Below, in pieces: positions 1 through 10,899 of a stretch of 64,000 nucleotides of DNA. This DNA is from a bacterium. Its GTDB lineage: Bacteria > Vulcanimicrobiota > Vulcanimicrobiia > Vulcanimicrobiales > Vulcanimicrobiaceae. The stretch is from NCBI GenBank assembly GCA_021832345.1, contig JAKBKY010000002.1, positions 248,001 to 312,000 on the forward strand, given 5' to 3'. How positions within the stretch are numbered: the first letter of the stretch is position 1; each line of letters opens with the position of its first letter. The position numbers and the translations under genes were made by a program. Under the pieces are notes generated by a model. That model saw only the letters and a list, made by a program, of their open reading frames with translations. It searched no databases and was not told the origin of the DNA.

Positions 1-288
1 AGAGTCGAGCGGCTAGGAGGCTGTCGGAGTTAAGCACGCTTCCGTCTTTGGGCCGCCTTTTACCCGAATATTTCGTTGCTCATCAGTCACGAAGCTACGG
101 CTTCGCTCCTTCTTCGCGCCTCGTCTCCGAACAAAATTCGGCGCCAAATCCGAAAACAGCTTAACTCCGATAGCCTCCTAGGGCCGATTCGTGCGCATCA
201 GGCGGCGGGCCTGCGTCGCATTCGCTGCCCGCAGCACGCCGAGGCGCAGCGTCACGCAATCTTGGACGAACACCAGGCCCACAAGTAG
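1..288 (+). pseudogene. Possible 3' end of a gene interrupted by repeat A1
   Basis: If repeat A1 is removed together with one copy of the flanking CTAG, positions 1-12 join 182-288 in one open frame. It ends at a TAG at 286-288 and would encode about 40 residues ending EAQRHAILDEHQAHK. With the repeat in place this frame stops at a TAA at 31-33 inside the repeat. I read this as a gene entering from the left that has lost its last ~35 codons. The evidence is only the restored frame and its protein-like composition; the rest of the gene lies outside the window. Confidence 0.25.
13..181 (+). repeat. Palindromic repeat element, family A copy 1
   Basis: A 169-bp element bounded by CTAG at 13-16 and 178-181. 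Its terminal inverted repeats run about 22 bp, beginning CTAGGAGGCTGTCGGAGTTA and ending with the complement, with one mismatch. The centre carries a perfect hairpin, CGAAGC-TACG-GCTTCG, near 109-124; as RNA it would have a UNCG-type tetraloop. The same element occurs inverted at 22683-22851 with the same length and only scattered substitutions. It has no gene of its own, so it looks like a non-autonomous mobile element. Confidence 0.85.
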
Positions 289-318
289 GAGCTGACCCTC
301 GCGCCGAACTGCGGTCAG

Positions 319-1362
319 GTGTCTACTGCACTCTCGCCGCTGGCGACGCTCCTGGGTACGCAAGGGGCGATTCTCGTCGATGTCGTCGATAGCCCGGCGT
401 TAGCGGAGAATCCACTCGGCGATGCCGCCGCGCGGCCGGTCGTGGTCTACCTTCCGCCGGGTTACGATCCGCAGGGGTCGACTCGCTATCCGGTCCTGTA
501 CTGCTTGCACGGCTATACCGGCGATGCGGCGGCGCTCGTGAGTGCGCGGCCCTGGGAGACCAACGTCGTGCAGTGGATGGATCGCTTGCTTGTCGAGCGT
601 CGCATGCCTGCGGCGATCCTCGTGATTGTCGATGGGTTTACGAGGTTGGGTGGCTCGCAGTATGTCGATTCCGTCCATAATGGCCTGTATGCGACCTACG
701 TGGTGCGAGACGTCGTGGGGCACATCGATCGAACCTACCGGACGATTGCCGGCGAAGGCGGTCGAGCAGTCTTCGGCAAGTCATCCGGCGGGTTTGGTGC
801 GATGCACCTCATTCTTGAACACCCAGGGACGTTTGCAGCCTTTGCGTCTCACAGCGGGGACGCCTACTTTCGCTATGCGCATCCCCCCTCGTTTCCGGCG
901 GCGCAACGAATCCTTGAGGCGCACCACTGGGAGATCGCCGCCTTCGTTGCAGCCTTTGAATCGGCGCACAAGCGCCCAAAGAGCGAGTACGTGACCATGG
1001 AGATGCTTGGTTACGCGGCCGCGTACTCTCCTCGAAGTGCCGTGGCCTTCGATCTCGATCTGCCTTTCGATCGGATCAGCGGAGAGCTTCGAGAGGATAT
1101 CTTTGCACGATGGCTGGCGTTTGACCCGGTTGAACGCGCCTCAAGACATCGCGCGGAACTAGCTCGCCTCCGTCTACGTTATCTCGACTGTGGCCGGCGC
1201 GACGAGTATGGGCTCGACATCGGCGCACGAGCCATGACCCAGCGCATCCGCGATCTCGGTTTGCAGGTCGAACACCAGGAGTTTGACGACGATCATCGCA
1301 ACGTCGGGTACCGCTACGAAGTCTCCCTCCCTTTGCTGACCGAGGTCTTGGATCGAAATTGA
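319..1362 (+). CDS. Esterase of the esterase D / enterochelin esterase type
   Basis: A 347-residue alpha/beta-hydrolase-fold protein. The N-terminal third has the strand and oxyanion pattern of this family (VVVYLPPGY, then PVLYCLHGYTG). The nucleophile elbow is GKSSGGFG around residue 155, with Ser as the likely nucleophile. Asp and His candidates lie in the C-terminal part (for example DDDHRN near residue 325). The start is a GTG at 319 with no strong ribosome-binding site, so the true start is uncertain. The substrate cannot be told from sequence; the family includes enterochelin esterases, S-formylglutathione hydrolases and mycolyltransferase-like proteins. The next gene starts within its stop codon region (TTGA overlap), suggesting co-transcription. 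Confidence 0.75.
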   Translation: MSTALSPLATLLGTQGAILVDVVDSPALAENPLGDAAARPVVVYLPPGYDPQGSTRYPVLYCLHGYTGDAAALVSARPWETNVVQWMDRLLVERRMPAAILVIVDGFTRLGGSQYVDSVHNGLYATYVVRDVVGHIDRTYRTIAGEGGRAVFGKSSGGFGAMHLILEHPGTFAAFASHSGDAYFRYAHPPSFPAAQRILEAHHWEIAAFVAAFESAHKRPKSEYVTMEMLGYAAAYSPRSAVAFDLDLPFDRISGELREDIFARWLAFDPVERASRHRAELARLRLRYLDCGRRDEYGLDIGARAMTQRIRDLGLQVEHQEFDDDHRNVGYRYEVSLPLLTEVLDRN

Positions 1363-1934
1363 AGTTACGAAGCTTTGCGATATGCCTGCTCATCCTCATG
1401 TCCGCAGGCAGCGCCTCGGCACAGGTGGCCGCACCAACGCCCGCACCGACTCCGACACCCAACCCAACGTACAGCGATCGCGCGCTCCATTACGCACCAC
1501 CGCCGGGGTACGTCCCACTGATGATTCGACACATCCCATCGGCGGAGTTGCCCGGCCCCGTCGTCGTTGCCGCATGGGGTCGAAATTTTCGCCAAGAGAA
1601 TCAGAAGCTGATCGAAATCACGTTGCGGCCATATACCGAATCGACGCACTCTTTTCGTGTCGACATTGCCAATCAGCTACGCGACAAGATTAACGGCATC
1701 GTTATCATCAATCAAGGGATCGTCAAGACCAGTAACGGGATGCCGGCCTACTTCTTGAAGATCATCACCGGCAGTGGATTTACGCGCATGGTTATTCGCG
1801 AGCTTGCCTGGAGCGACGGCGTCCGCGGCGTGCAGCTATCCATTGCCAGTCGCGTGGGAATGGTGAGCAATCAAGAAGCGCTACGCGCGCTCGAACGCGC
1901 CTATGCCGTCCGCTATCCGCAAGGTCAGCCCTAG
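1359..1934 (+). CDS. Exported protein of unknown function
   Basis: A 191-residue protein starting at a TTG that overlaps the preceding stop codon. Residues 1-22 form a clear signal peptide (MKLRSFAICLLILMSAGSAS), followed by a Pro/Thr-rich linker (PTPAPTPTPNP) and a mixed alpha/beta domain of about 150 residues without a motif I recognise. It is probably periplasmic or anchored outside the membrane through the linker. Translational coupling to the upstream esterase suggests a shared role, but no function can be assigned. Confidence 0.7.
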   Translation: MKLRSFAICLLILMSAGSASAQVAAPTPAPTPTPNPTYSDRALHYAPPPGYVPLMIRHIPSAELPGPVVVAAWGRNFRQENQKLIEITLRPYTESTHSFRVDIANQLRDKINGIVIINQGIVKTSNGMPAYFLKIITGSGFTRMVIRELAWSDGVRGVQLSIASRVGMVSNQEALRALERAYAVRYPQGQP

Positions 1935-1948
1935 GAATCCGTCGGTTT

Positions 1949-4503
<2,555 letters not shown>

Positions 4504-4594
4504 GGCTAGAGAACCTCCAAGATCGCAGCGTGGTTGAGTGAGCAGCGTTTTCCGCATGCCGCCTGAACGCGCCTGTCGGCGACCAGGGCAGAAG

Positions 4595-5047
4595 ATGAAG
4601 CGGGCGAATCTGGATGGTATGCAATCTCGGCTCCGGGGAGCAGCCCTGGTCGTCGCCACGCTCTTCGCCCTCGTCGGTTGCAACGACCAGGGCGGCCTGC
4701 CGCCGCAGCAGGCCTATGCACCTATGCGTGGGGTGGTCGTCGATGCGCTCACCAAGACGCCGATCGCCGGAGCCGTCGTGACGGTCGAAACAGTGCTGAG
4801 CGCAACGACCGACGCGTCGGGACACTTTTCGATTGCGCAAGTTCCGATCGGCACGATCGACTATACCGTGAGAGCGCCGGGGTATCTTCCCGTGCGCACG
4901 ACGCTGGACGTGGCACCGAGCAAACCCGTACTCATCACGGTGGCGTTGACCGCACGGTCGGTTTCCGGCTCGGGGCGCCCGCTGCATGCGAGTAGTAGGT
5001 TGCGGGTCGTACGAACGAGGCTCGCTCGGCGACGGCGCGGTCGATGA
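4595..5047 (+). CDS. Lipoprotein with a carboxypeptidase regulatory-like domain
   Basis: About 150 residues. A signal peptide ends in the lipobox LVGC (Cys about residue 29), followed by one small beta-sandwich domain of the carboxypeptidase regulatory-like type (GVVVDALTKTPIAGAVVTVE, then DASGHFSIAQVPIG). Such domains usually serve as surface-exposed stalks or ligand-binding modules. The Arg-rich tail after residue ~125 lies entirely within the convergent 3' end of yvcK (113-bp overlap), so it may be a recent extension. ATG 4619 is an alternative start. Exact role unknown. Confidence 0.6.
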   Translation: MKRANLDGMQSRLRGAALVVATLFALVGCNDQGGLPPQQAYAPMRGVVVDALTKTPIAGAVVTVETVLSATTDASGHFSIAQVPIGTIDYTVRAPGYLPVRTTLDVAPSKPVLITVALTARSVSGSGRPLHASSRLRVVRTRLARRRRGR

Positions 5048-6308
5048 TTCCAATCACGTTGTCTGCCAGCCGTTGCGAATCGTGTCTCACCGTCTGTGTT
5101 TCGCTGATCATCTGCGCCTGAACCACCGTCATGCCCAGAGCTTCGATACGCGCGACATCGGGCGCAACCGGCGTCTGCCCTTCTTCGGCGTAGAGCTCGC
5201 GTAGGCGCTGTGGCGGAGCAGAGTTCACGAGCACGTAGTCGCAAACATGTGTTCCCGCATGAGCCAATAGCGCTTCAACGTGATCGGCTGCCGTCATGGC
5301 GTCAGTTTCGCCCGGTTGCGTCATCACGTTGCACACATAGAGTTTTAGACCCGGTGCCGCAGCGATCTCCTGCGCTATGCGATCGACCAAGAGATTCGGT
5401 AGAATCGACGTAAAGAGTGAACCCGGGCCGAGGACGATAGCATCGGCGTCGCGTATCGCCGCAATGGTTTCATCGAGTGCGGCAGCATACGGGGGATCGA
5501 AGTAGAGCCGCTCGATTGGGGCATGGGGGCTACCGATCTTACTCTCACCCTCCACCGTTGTTCCGTCACGCAGGGTCGCACAGAGCCGGACGACGCCCAA
5601 GGTCGCGGGCAGCACGCGACCAACGACGTTCAGCACACGGCTCGACTCCTTGATCGCGCGGTCGAAGTTTCCCGTAATGCCGGTCATCGCCGCTAAGAAG
5701 AGATTGCCGAACGAATGACCGCTCAAACCCTCGCCTTCTTCAAAACGAAAGCGGAAGAGTTCGGTGACCAGAGCCTCATCGTCTGCCAGCGCGACCAAAC
5801 AGTTCCGAACGTCGCCGGGCGGGAGAACGCCGAGTTCCTTCTGCAGGCGGCCGGACGACCCCCCGTCGTCACTAACGGTGACGATCGCCGTGAGATTACT
5901 GGTGGATCGCTTTAAACCACGCAGCAGGGTCGAGAGCCCGGTTCCGCCTCCTACGGCGACGATCTTATACCCGTCGCGCAGCCTGGCTCCGCGTATGGTA
6001 TCCATCAAACCATGCTGCCCGAGCGAACGGCTGGCGCGAAGAAGCGCCCGCGTCCACATCCACGCACTGGTGAGGACGAGTGCAATGCCGATAATGCCGA
6101 AGATATCCGTCAGAAAGGAAGGCGGGAAGTAATCGGCGACCGCGCTATCGAGCACCTCGTTGACATGTAAGCGAAAACCCTCCGCGACAATGTAGCGGTC
6201 GACCGCATCGAGCAACAGGAGGATTCCGATCAGCGCGACCATCAGCCAGCGCTTCACCCCCAAACCCGGGACCAGCCAGCGCAACGGATCGATCCAGCGG
6301 CGCTTCAT
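4935..6308 (-). CDS. yvcK: YvcK/CofD-like gluconeogenesis factor with N-terminal membrane anchor
   Basis: A 457-residue protein. Two predicted membrane helices occupy about residues 17-38 and 68-90. The YvcK/CofD-like domain starts at KIVAVGGGTGLSTLLRGLK and continues with TVSDDGGSSGRL, GDVRNCLVALAD and GHSFGNLFLAAM, all signatures of the family. In Firmicutes, YvcK binds UDP-sugars and coordinates carbon flux with cell-wall synthesis. The membrane-anchored form is known in several phyla. Its ATG overlaps the rapZ stop (ATGA), the common rapZ-yvcK arrangement, but no whiA follows here. Confidence 0.88.
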   Translation of the reverse strand: MKRRWIDPLRWLVPGLGVKRWLMVALIGILLLLDAVDRYIVAEGFRLHVNEVLDSAVADYFPPSFLTDIFGIIGIALVLTSAWMWTRALLRASRSLGQHGLMDTIRGARLRDGYKIVAVGGGTGLSTLLRGLKRSTSNLTAIVTVSDDGGSSGRLQKELGVLPPGDVRNCLVALADDEALVTELFRFRFEEGEGLSGHSFGNLFLAAMTGITGNFDRAIKESSRVLNVVGRVLPATLGVVRLCATLRDGTTVEGESKIGSPHAPIERLYFDPPYAAALDETIAAIRDADAIVLGPGSLFTSILPNLLVDRIAQEIAAAPGLKLYVCNVMTQPGETDAMTAADHVEALLAHAGTHVCDYVLVNSAPPQRLRELYAEEGQTPVAPDVARIEALGMTVVQAQMISETQTVRHDSQRLADNVIGIIDRAVAERASFVRPATYYSHAAGAPSRKPTVRSTPP

Positions 6309-7171
6309 CGTTCAATATCCCGGGCGTTGAAGCGGACCCGCAAGAGCGGATCCGCTTCAAGCGCTGCGCTGATTCGCCGCGCAACATAGACTGAACGATG
6401 CCGCCCGCCGGTGCAGCCGAATCCGATGGTCAACTGCGTCTTCCCCTCGGTGCGATAGCGTGGCAGCAGGAAGTCCAGTAAGTCGTTGACGCGTTCGAGG
6501 AATGGGTGTAACGCACCATCGTCCTCGATGAACGCTGCGACGGCATCGTCTAAGCCGGTCAATGGGCGCAAGACGTCGTCATAGTTTGGATTGCGCAGAA
6601 AACGCACGTCGAGGAGCATATCGAGGTCTAGCGGTAGGCCGTACTTGAATCCAAACGCGACCACGGTGACGTAGAGATGCGCGGCATCGCCATCAGGTGC
6701 AAACACGTCTAGGAGGCGCGTCTTTAAGTCGGCGTGGTTGAGACCGGTGGTGTCGATAATGGTGGTCGCGCTACGGCGCAGATGCGCAAGCTGTGCTTGT
6801 TCGGCGGCAATCGCATCGCGCAACGCGCCGACTGCCGCAAGCGGATGGCGCCGGCGAGTTTCGCTGTAGCGGCGCACGAGGGCGTCATCCTTGGCATCGA
6901 GGAAGAGCACGTCGCAACGTGCAGATTGCTTCTGCGCCTGGGCGATTGCTGCGTCGGCTTCCCCGAGCGCGCCGCCGCTGCGGACGTCCAGCGCGAGGGC
7001 GGCGAGGGGCATGCCGGCACCGGCCAGCAGGGTCAGCGTCGGCAGAACGAGGGCCGGCGGCAGGTTGTCGACGCAGTAATAGCCCAAATCCTCAAAGGTC
7101 TTCATCGTCTGGCTCTTGCCGGCTCCGGAGAGGCCGGTGACGAAGACGACGCGCTCGACCATATCGGTCAT
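6305..7171 (-). CDS. rapZ: RapZ nucleotide-binding protein (YvcJ family)
   Basis: A 288-residue protein with a Walker A motif (VTGLSGAGKS) close to the N-terminus and the family's C-terminal signature FGCTGGRHRSVYVAR. RapZ binds nucleotides. In Enterobacteria it controls glucosamine-6-phosphate synthase through small RNAs; elsewhere its role is less clear. The start is ATG 7171 or ATG 7162. Only about 21 bp separate it from the divergent DUF2203 gene, so one of the two genes must have its promoter within the other. It is followed directly by yvcK. Confidence 0.9.
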   Translation of the reverse strand: MTDMVERVVFVTGLSGAGKSQTMKTFEDLGYYCVDNLPPALVLPTLTLLAGAGMPLAALALDVRSGGALGEADAAIAQAQKQSARCDVLFLDAKDDALVRRYSETRRRHPLAAVGALRDAIAAEQAQLAHLRRSATTIIDTTGLNHADLKTRLLDVFAPDGDAAHLYVTVVAFGFKYGLPLDLDMLLDVRFLRNPNYDDVLRPLTGLDDAVAAFIEDDGALHPFLERVNDLLDFLLPRYRTEGKTQLTIGFGCTGGRHRSVYVARRISAALEADPLLRVRFNARDIER

Positions 7172-7192
7172 ATTCTGGAGTCTCGCACGAGC

Positions 7193-7594
7193 ATGAAGTT
7201 CTTTTCGCCCCAACGCGTCAACGCCCTCATTCCGAAGGTGGCACCATTAGTTGCCGAACTCCTCGTCAAACGGCGGGAGCTGGCCATCAAGCTCCTCGAG
7301 AGCGAAACCCTCGGTACGAGCGTGGGACCCGCGGCCTCACGGTTAGCAGGACCGCGCCACGTGCTGCCGACCCCGCGCTTCGGCGAACGCAAAGCCGAGA
7401 TCGTACGCCTGATCCACCGCATCGAAACGTTTGGGTGCGTTGTGAAGGACATCGATCTGGGTCTCCTCGACTTTCCCGCGACCCGCGGCGGATCGCCTAT
7501 CTGGCTGTGTTGGAAGGCGGGAGAGGAGACCATCGCCTACTGGCACGGTTCAGACGAAGGCTTTGCCGACCGTCGCCCGCTCGACACCCTCTAA
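7193..7594 (+). CDS. DUF2203 family protein
   Basis: A 133-residue protein starting MKFFSPQRVNALIPKVAPL, a typical beginning for DUF2203. The helical N-terminal half is followed by the conserved segment KDIDLGLLDFPATRGG and PIWLCWKAGEETIAYWH. No catalytic residues are known and the family has no assigned function. It is transcribed divergently from rapZ with a very short gap, and converges with the downstream DUF1858 gene. Confidence 0.75.
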   Translation: MKFFSPQRVNALIPKVAPLVAELLVKRRELAIKLLESETLGTSVGPAASRLAGPRHVLPTPRFGERKAEIVRLIHRIETFGCVVKDIDLGLLDFPATRGGSPIWLCWKAGEETIAYWHGSDEGFADRRPLDTL

Positions 7595-7603
7595 AGGGAG
7601 TTC

Positions 7604-8029
7604 TTAGACGGGCGTGGCGCCGGCTTCGACGGGAAGAAAATCCTCGGCCAAACCTTGGAGACGAACTTCACCGAACTCGGCGGTATAGGCACCGTTCTCA
7701 GACCCGGTGATCTCGCCGACCTCCGGGACGCCGGCCAGTTGCGGGATCTTCGCCCGAATCTCGTCGGGGATGCGAACCTTATCGCCGACCGCGAGCGCCC
7801 CTTGATCCCAGAGGGCGTTCAGGGCGTCCAAGAGCATCGGAAGCGGGATGCCGTAGTCTTCGCTGATGGCACCGATCGTGTGCGATTCGCTGATCCCACA
7901 GTTCGAACAGCCGCCCAGATGAAAACGGGCAAAGACTCGGCGCGCGCCGGCATGCAGCTTGAAGGCCTCGTCGACCGTCATCTCTGGGGTAAAACGCCCT
8001 TGGGTCACGATGGTTTCCTCTTGGTCCAT
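7604..8029 (-). CDS. DUF1858 / redox-disulfide domain protein
   Basis: A 141-residue protein. The N-terminal half matches the DUF1858 pattern (TVDEAFKLHAGARRVFARF) with a CxxC pair in HLGGCSNCGISESHTI, typical of the redox-disulfide domain associated with hybrid-cluster proteins. The C-terminal half is a basic and acidic mixed region without a recognised domain. Start ATG 8029 was chosen because it gives MDQEETIVTQGRF directly before the domain. It is a single gene between DUF2203 and rnpB. Confidence 0.65.
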   Translation of the reverse strand: MDQEETIVTQGRFTPEMTVDEAFKLHAGARRVFARFHLGGCSNCGISESHTIGAISEDYGIPLPMLLDALNALWDQGALAVGDKVRIPDEIRAKIPQLAGVPEVGEITGSENGAYTAEFGEVRLQGLAEDFLPVEAGATPV

Positions 8030-8101
8030 GTGAAGATCATTGGCTAAGACGCGGTTGACGTCCCGTCGGGTTGCAGCCTCCCTCAGCGAGGACGCACAGG
8101 A

Positions 8102-8472
8102 GCGCGGAGTGCGCCTGTAAGCCGGATTCTGTGCCTCGCGCAAGCGCGAGCGACGATCATCTCTCTGGGGCAAACGTCACCGTTTACCTCGATGCGACTC
8201 TCCGTACGAGCGGGCCGCTCGGTCGTACGCTTGCGCACGACGGATCGGAGGAGTCTTGCTTCAGGTGGGGTTTACCCGAGCCCGCGTCACCGCGGAGCTC
8301 CGTGAGCTCTTACCTCACGATTTCACCCTTACCGTCGAAACGGCGGTATGTTTCTGTGGCACTTTCCTTCGAGTCGCCCCGACAGGACGTTATCCTGCAC
8401 CTTGCCCGATGAAGCCCGGACTTTCCTCAGCACACCGATCCGCGTGCTGCGATCGCCCAGCGCACTCCGCGC
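8102..8472 (-). ncRNA. rnpB: RNase P RNA, bacterial class A
   Basis: On the minus strand the RNA begins with an arm, GCGCGGAGTGCGC, that pairs with the 3' end GCGCACTCCGCGC. It contains the conserved GAGGAAAGTCCGGGCT (P4 5' side) and ACAGAATCCGGCTTA (P4 3' side), with GGGTAAACCCC between. The length (~371 nt) fits class A. A -10 element (TATACT, 8477-8482 on the minus strand) places the transcription start at the predicted 5' end. It is the catalytic RNA that matures tRNA 5' ends. Confidence 0.96.
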
Positions 8473-8607
8473 CGCAAGTATAGCATGCATCGCCGGTCGT
8501 GTCCGCAGGTCGTGTCCGCAAGACCGGAAACCGGCAATCCGGAGTCGAAAAGCGAGGCCATACGGGGAATATCGGATAAGTAGACTCTCTGTGAAAGGAC
8601 GTACTTC

Positions 8608-9147
8608 ATGTCTGATGCTGATGATGGAACCCCGATCCATTCCGAGACACGCGCGCCCGGGCCGGCCCCGGTCGGCGCGGACTCACCGGCCGTAAAACTG
8701 ATCGACTCGGTTCTTACTATGGGCGGAGAGAAACTGATCGGCCTCGCTGCGGTTGTACTTATCGCGATTGGATATTTCGCGCCGCTCGTCACCGCCCAAA
8801 CAAGCGGTTTTTTTTCAGGTGTTAGTTCCGTCTCGTTCTCGCTCAGCCAAGCCGGTTTTCCAGGGGTTATCACACTCGTGCTCGGCCTTGCGCTGGCGCT
8901 CCTGCCCTTTTATCGGGAGCGTATCGCATTCGCCAACCGCGAGCTGATCGTGTACGGAATCGCGTGCGCGCTCTTTGGGACGCTTGCGGCGCTTTGGCTT
9001 GCATCGCTCTCCTTGCCGGTCTTTGTCTCCGCCATCGGTGGGCTTTCGCTCGGCTTCTATGCCCTGATCGTCGGCTTTGCGTTCAACGTCTTCGCGACGG
9101 CGAAGAGCCTGAAAGAACGCGGAACGACGCAACACCTTCATCCGTAG
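8608..9147 (+). CDS. Small integral membrane protein of unknown function
   Basis: A 179-residue protein with a polar, Pro-rich N-terminus of about 45 residues followed by four predicted membrane helices. These are near residues 45-62, 82-102, 112-132 and 138-160. An ATG start is preceded by AAAGGA. There is no recognised domain. Upstream (8490-8520) lies a 13-bp tandem repeat, GTCGTGTCCGCAR, in the rnpB promoter region. Function unknown. Confidence 0.65.
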   Translation: MSDADDGTPIHSETRAPGPAPVGADSPAVKLIDSVLTMGGEKLIGLAAVVLIAIGYFAPLVTAQTSGFFSGVSSVSFSLSQAGFPGVITLVLGLALALLPFYRERIAFANRELIVYGIACALFGTLAALWLASLSLPVFVSAIGGLSLGFYALIVGFAFNVFATAKSLKERGTTQHLHP

Positions 9148-9184
9148 GCGCGTCTGCTCGCTTTTGCTAAAGGGGAACTTCGAC

Positions 9185-9292
9185 ATGCCTCTAAAATCGC
9201 TACTCCGTTCTGCTATAACGGTAGAGGCAAACGTCCGCGCGGCCGGGGCGGTCACAATCAAAAAGACGTTCGCCGGAATGCCGTCAGCCTGA
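9185..9292 (+). CDS. Possible 35-residue small protein coupled to a HEPN gene
   Basis: ATG at 9185 is preceded by AAAGGGGAA (good Shine-Dalgarno spacing). The frame runs 35 codons and ends in TGATG, so its stop overlaps the start of the HEPN gene at 9292. The peptide starts MPLKSLLRSAITVEANVRAA. The stop-start overlap and ribosome-binding site support translation, perhaps as a leader that couples expression of the next gene. It is short and has no recognised family, so it may be non-functional. Confidence 0.35.
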   Translation: MPLKSLLRSAITVEANVRAAGAVTIKKTFAGMPSA

Positions 9293-9768
9293 TGCTACGC
9301 CTTGTCGATGCTGCATACGCTCTCGTCGCCGCCGGTGGGGACGAACGATTGCGTTTCTCCGTGAGTTTTGCGCTGTTCGAGTACGCCTTAAAGGAGTGCA
9401 TCGCGGTGGACGAGCGAGGAGGCAGGGCGTTCGCGAACTGGCCGGAGTTCGAGCGTAGGCGGGACGATCTCGCCGTACTCGGTGATGCTGAGACCGCCAG
9501 CGCGGTTCGGCGGCTTCTGGCACGTCCGCCGAAGGTGCAGATGGCTTCCGGAGGCCACGCCGTCTTCAGAGATCGGCCCCTTGAGGGAACGCAGAACCAA
9601 TGCATCTGTGAAGCGCTGCGAAGAATCCGCAACAGCCTGTTTCACGGCGGCAAACAGCCGTACACCGCCGACGATGCCGAGCGCGTTAGGCTCGGCTTGC
9701 AGATCATCGGGGGCTACCTCGCCGTTCACGACGATCTCCGAGCCGCGTTCGAAATGGGAATGCGGTGA
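9292..9768 (+). CDS. HEPN-type protein, possible ribonuclease
   Basis: A 158-residue, mostly helical protein. It contains RIRNSLFHGGK near residue 112, an Rx4H motif (R-NSLF-H) followed by GGK, characteristic of HEPN domains such as the pEK499-type family. Many HEPN proteins are RNases in toxin-antitoxin or phage-defence systems, with the R and H being catalytic. It starts directly after the 35-codon frame and is followed 22 bp later by a second Rx4H protein. The neighbourhood (hicBA, unknown genes) is an accessory region. A non-toxic role remains possible. Confidence 0.6.
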   Translation: MLRLVDAAYALVAAGGDERLRFSVSFALFEYALKECIAVDERGGRAFANWPEFERRRDDLAVLGDAETASAVRRLLARPPKVQMASGGHAVFRDRPLEGTQNQCICEALRRIRNSLFHGGKQPYTADDAERVRLGLQIIGGYLAVHDDLRAAFEMGMR

Positions 9769-9790
9769 AACGCGACGGCGAAGACGAACT

Positions 9791-10861
9791 GTGAGCGAAT
9801 CCTACGACGAGGCGTTCGGCTTGCCTGATCCGGCGGCCGCACTTGTGCGTGAGGTGTTCGCCCGATTCGGGCGCGCCTTTTACGAATCCAATTGCCTCGA
9901 GCGACAGATCGTAGCAGTGCTGTTGCACATCGAATGGCGCGCCAACCTGAAGCCGCCTATGACGCGAAAGCAGTTCAAGGAGGACTACGACAGATTTTAC
10001 GGGGCACTCCAAGGCATGCCTATGGGGAGGCTTGTCGCAAGAGCGAAGGCTCTATCCGGTCTCCCGGAGGACATCCGAATCTCTCTCGACCAATGCCTCG
10101 CCGCGCGCAACAATCTTGCGCATCATTACTACTGGGATCGCTCCGGAGACTTCGCCATCGTCGAGGGACAACGTCGAATGCTGGAGGAGTGCGACGGTTA
10201 CTGCGCGCTGTTCGAGCAGACGGACGCGGCCCTCGTGCACTTTCTACGACCGTGGCTCGCTCGTCACGGCCTGACCGACGAGGCCATCGAGGACGAACGC
10301 CAACGCTTGGTCGACGAGGCAGCCGCGAGGGCACGGCAGAGCGATTATGCGGATGTATGTCGGGGCTTTCATTCAGCAAACAGTCAACATCAACCAGTGA
10401 AGAGAAGGATGGAACGACAAGTCACAATCCGGATGCCGGAGGCGGATCCACAATGGCGAGAGATCACGAAGGTCGAGATCGACCTGCTGTACCTTCTACG
10501 ATCTCCAAAATACGACGACGACGACCGGCAGCATTTTAGCGCGTCGGTTAACGCAGGACTCGGAGAACTCGTCGAGCGTTTCATGGGCCCGACCATCCAC
10601 GACGCCGGCAAGGTTGAGGTGAAGATGCGGTTTCCCGCCGTCGCGGTCGAGGAAGAATTTCTGATCTCCATCGGTTCTCAAAGGGACAGTACGTGGGGAT
10701 ACACGGTCGCGATGAAGGCCACGCCGTACAACGAGCCATTCGTCGAAGCATGGCTTCCGCGCGTCAACGCCGTAGTGGCCGGCATCCTCGGGGTTGCGCA
10801 AGACATTTTCGACGGCGACCCAGGCGAGCACATGACAATCAGGATTTTGGGAGAGCCGTAG
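9791..10861 (+). CDS. Second HEPN-like protein with a separate C-terminal domain
   Basis: A 356-residue protein from a GTG start; the open frame extends upstream but overlaps the preceding gene. Residues ~1-190 are helical with a conserved-looking ARNNLAHHYYW (Rx4H) at about residue 105, again HEPN-like. Residues ~205-356 form a different alpha/beta domain beginning MERQVTIRMPEADPQ, preceded by AAGAGAAGG, so this part might also be translated alone from ATG 10410. Two adjacent HEPN-type genes suggest a toxin/defence cassette. No nucleotidyltransferase (MNT) partner is visible. Confidence 0.55.
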   Translation: MSESYDEAFGLPDPAAALVREVFARFGRAFYESNCLERQIVAVLLHIEWRANLKPPMTRKQFKEDYDRFYGALQGMPMGRLVARAKALSGLPEDIRISLDQCLAARNNLAHHYYWDRSGDFAIVEGQRRMLEECDGYCALFEQTDAALVHFLRPWLARHGLTDEAIEDERQRLVDEAAARARQSDYADVCRGFHSANSQHQPVKRRMERQVTIRMPEADPQWREITKVEIDLLYLLRSPKYDDDDRQHFSASVNAGLGELVERFMGPTIHDAGKVEVKMRFPAVAVEEEFLISIGSQRDSTWGYTVAMKATPYNEPFVEAWLPRVNAVVAGILGVAQDIFDGDPGEHMTIRILGEP

Positions 10862-10899
10862 GCGCTGGCTATCGTCGATGCAAACCAACGATGAAATAA

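Noticed and set aside
76-288. Seventy-codon frame starting inside repeat A1
   Set aside because: Its start lies in the repeat and has no ribosome-binding site; the downstream part is better explained as the displaced end of a broken gene.
8473-8607. CRISPR-like array suggested by GTCGTGTCCGCAG repeated twice
   Set aside because: Only two adjacent 13-bp copies with no spacers, and no cas genes anywhere in the window.
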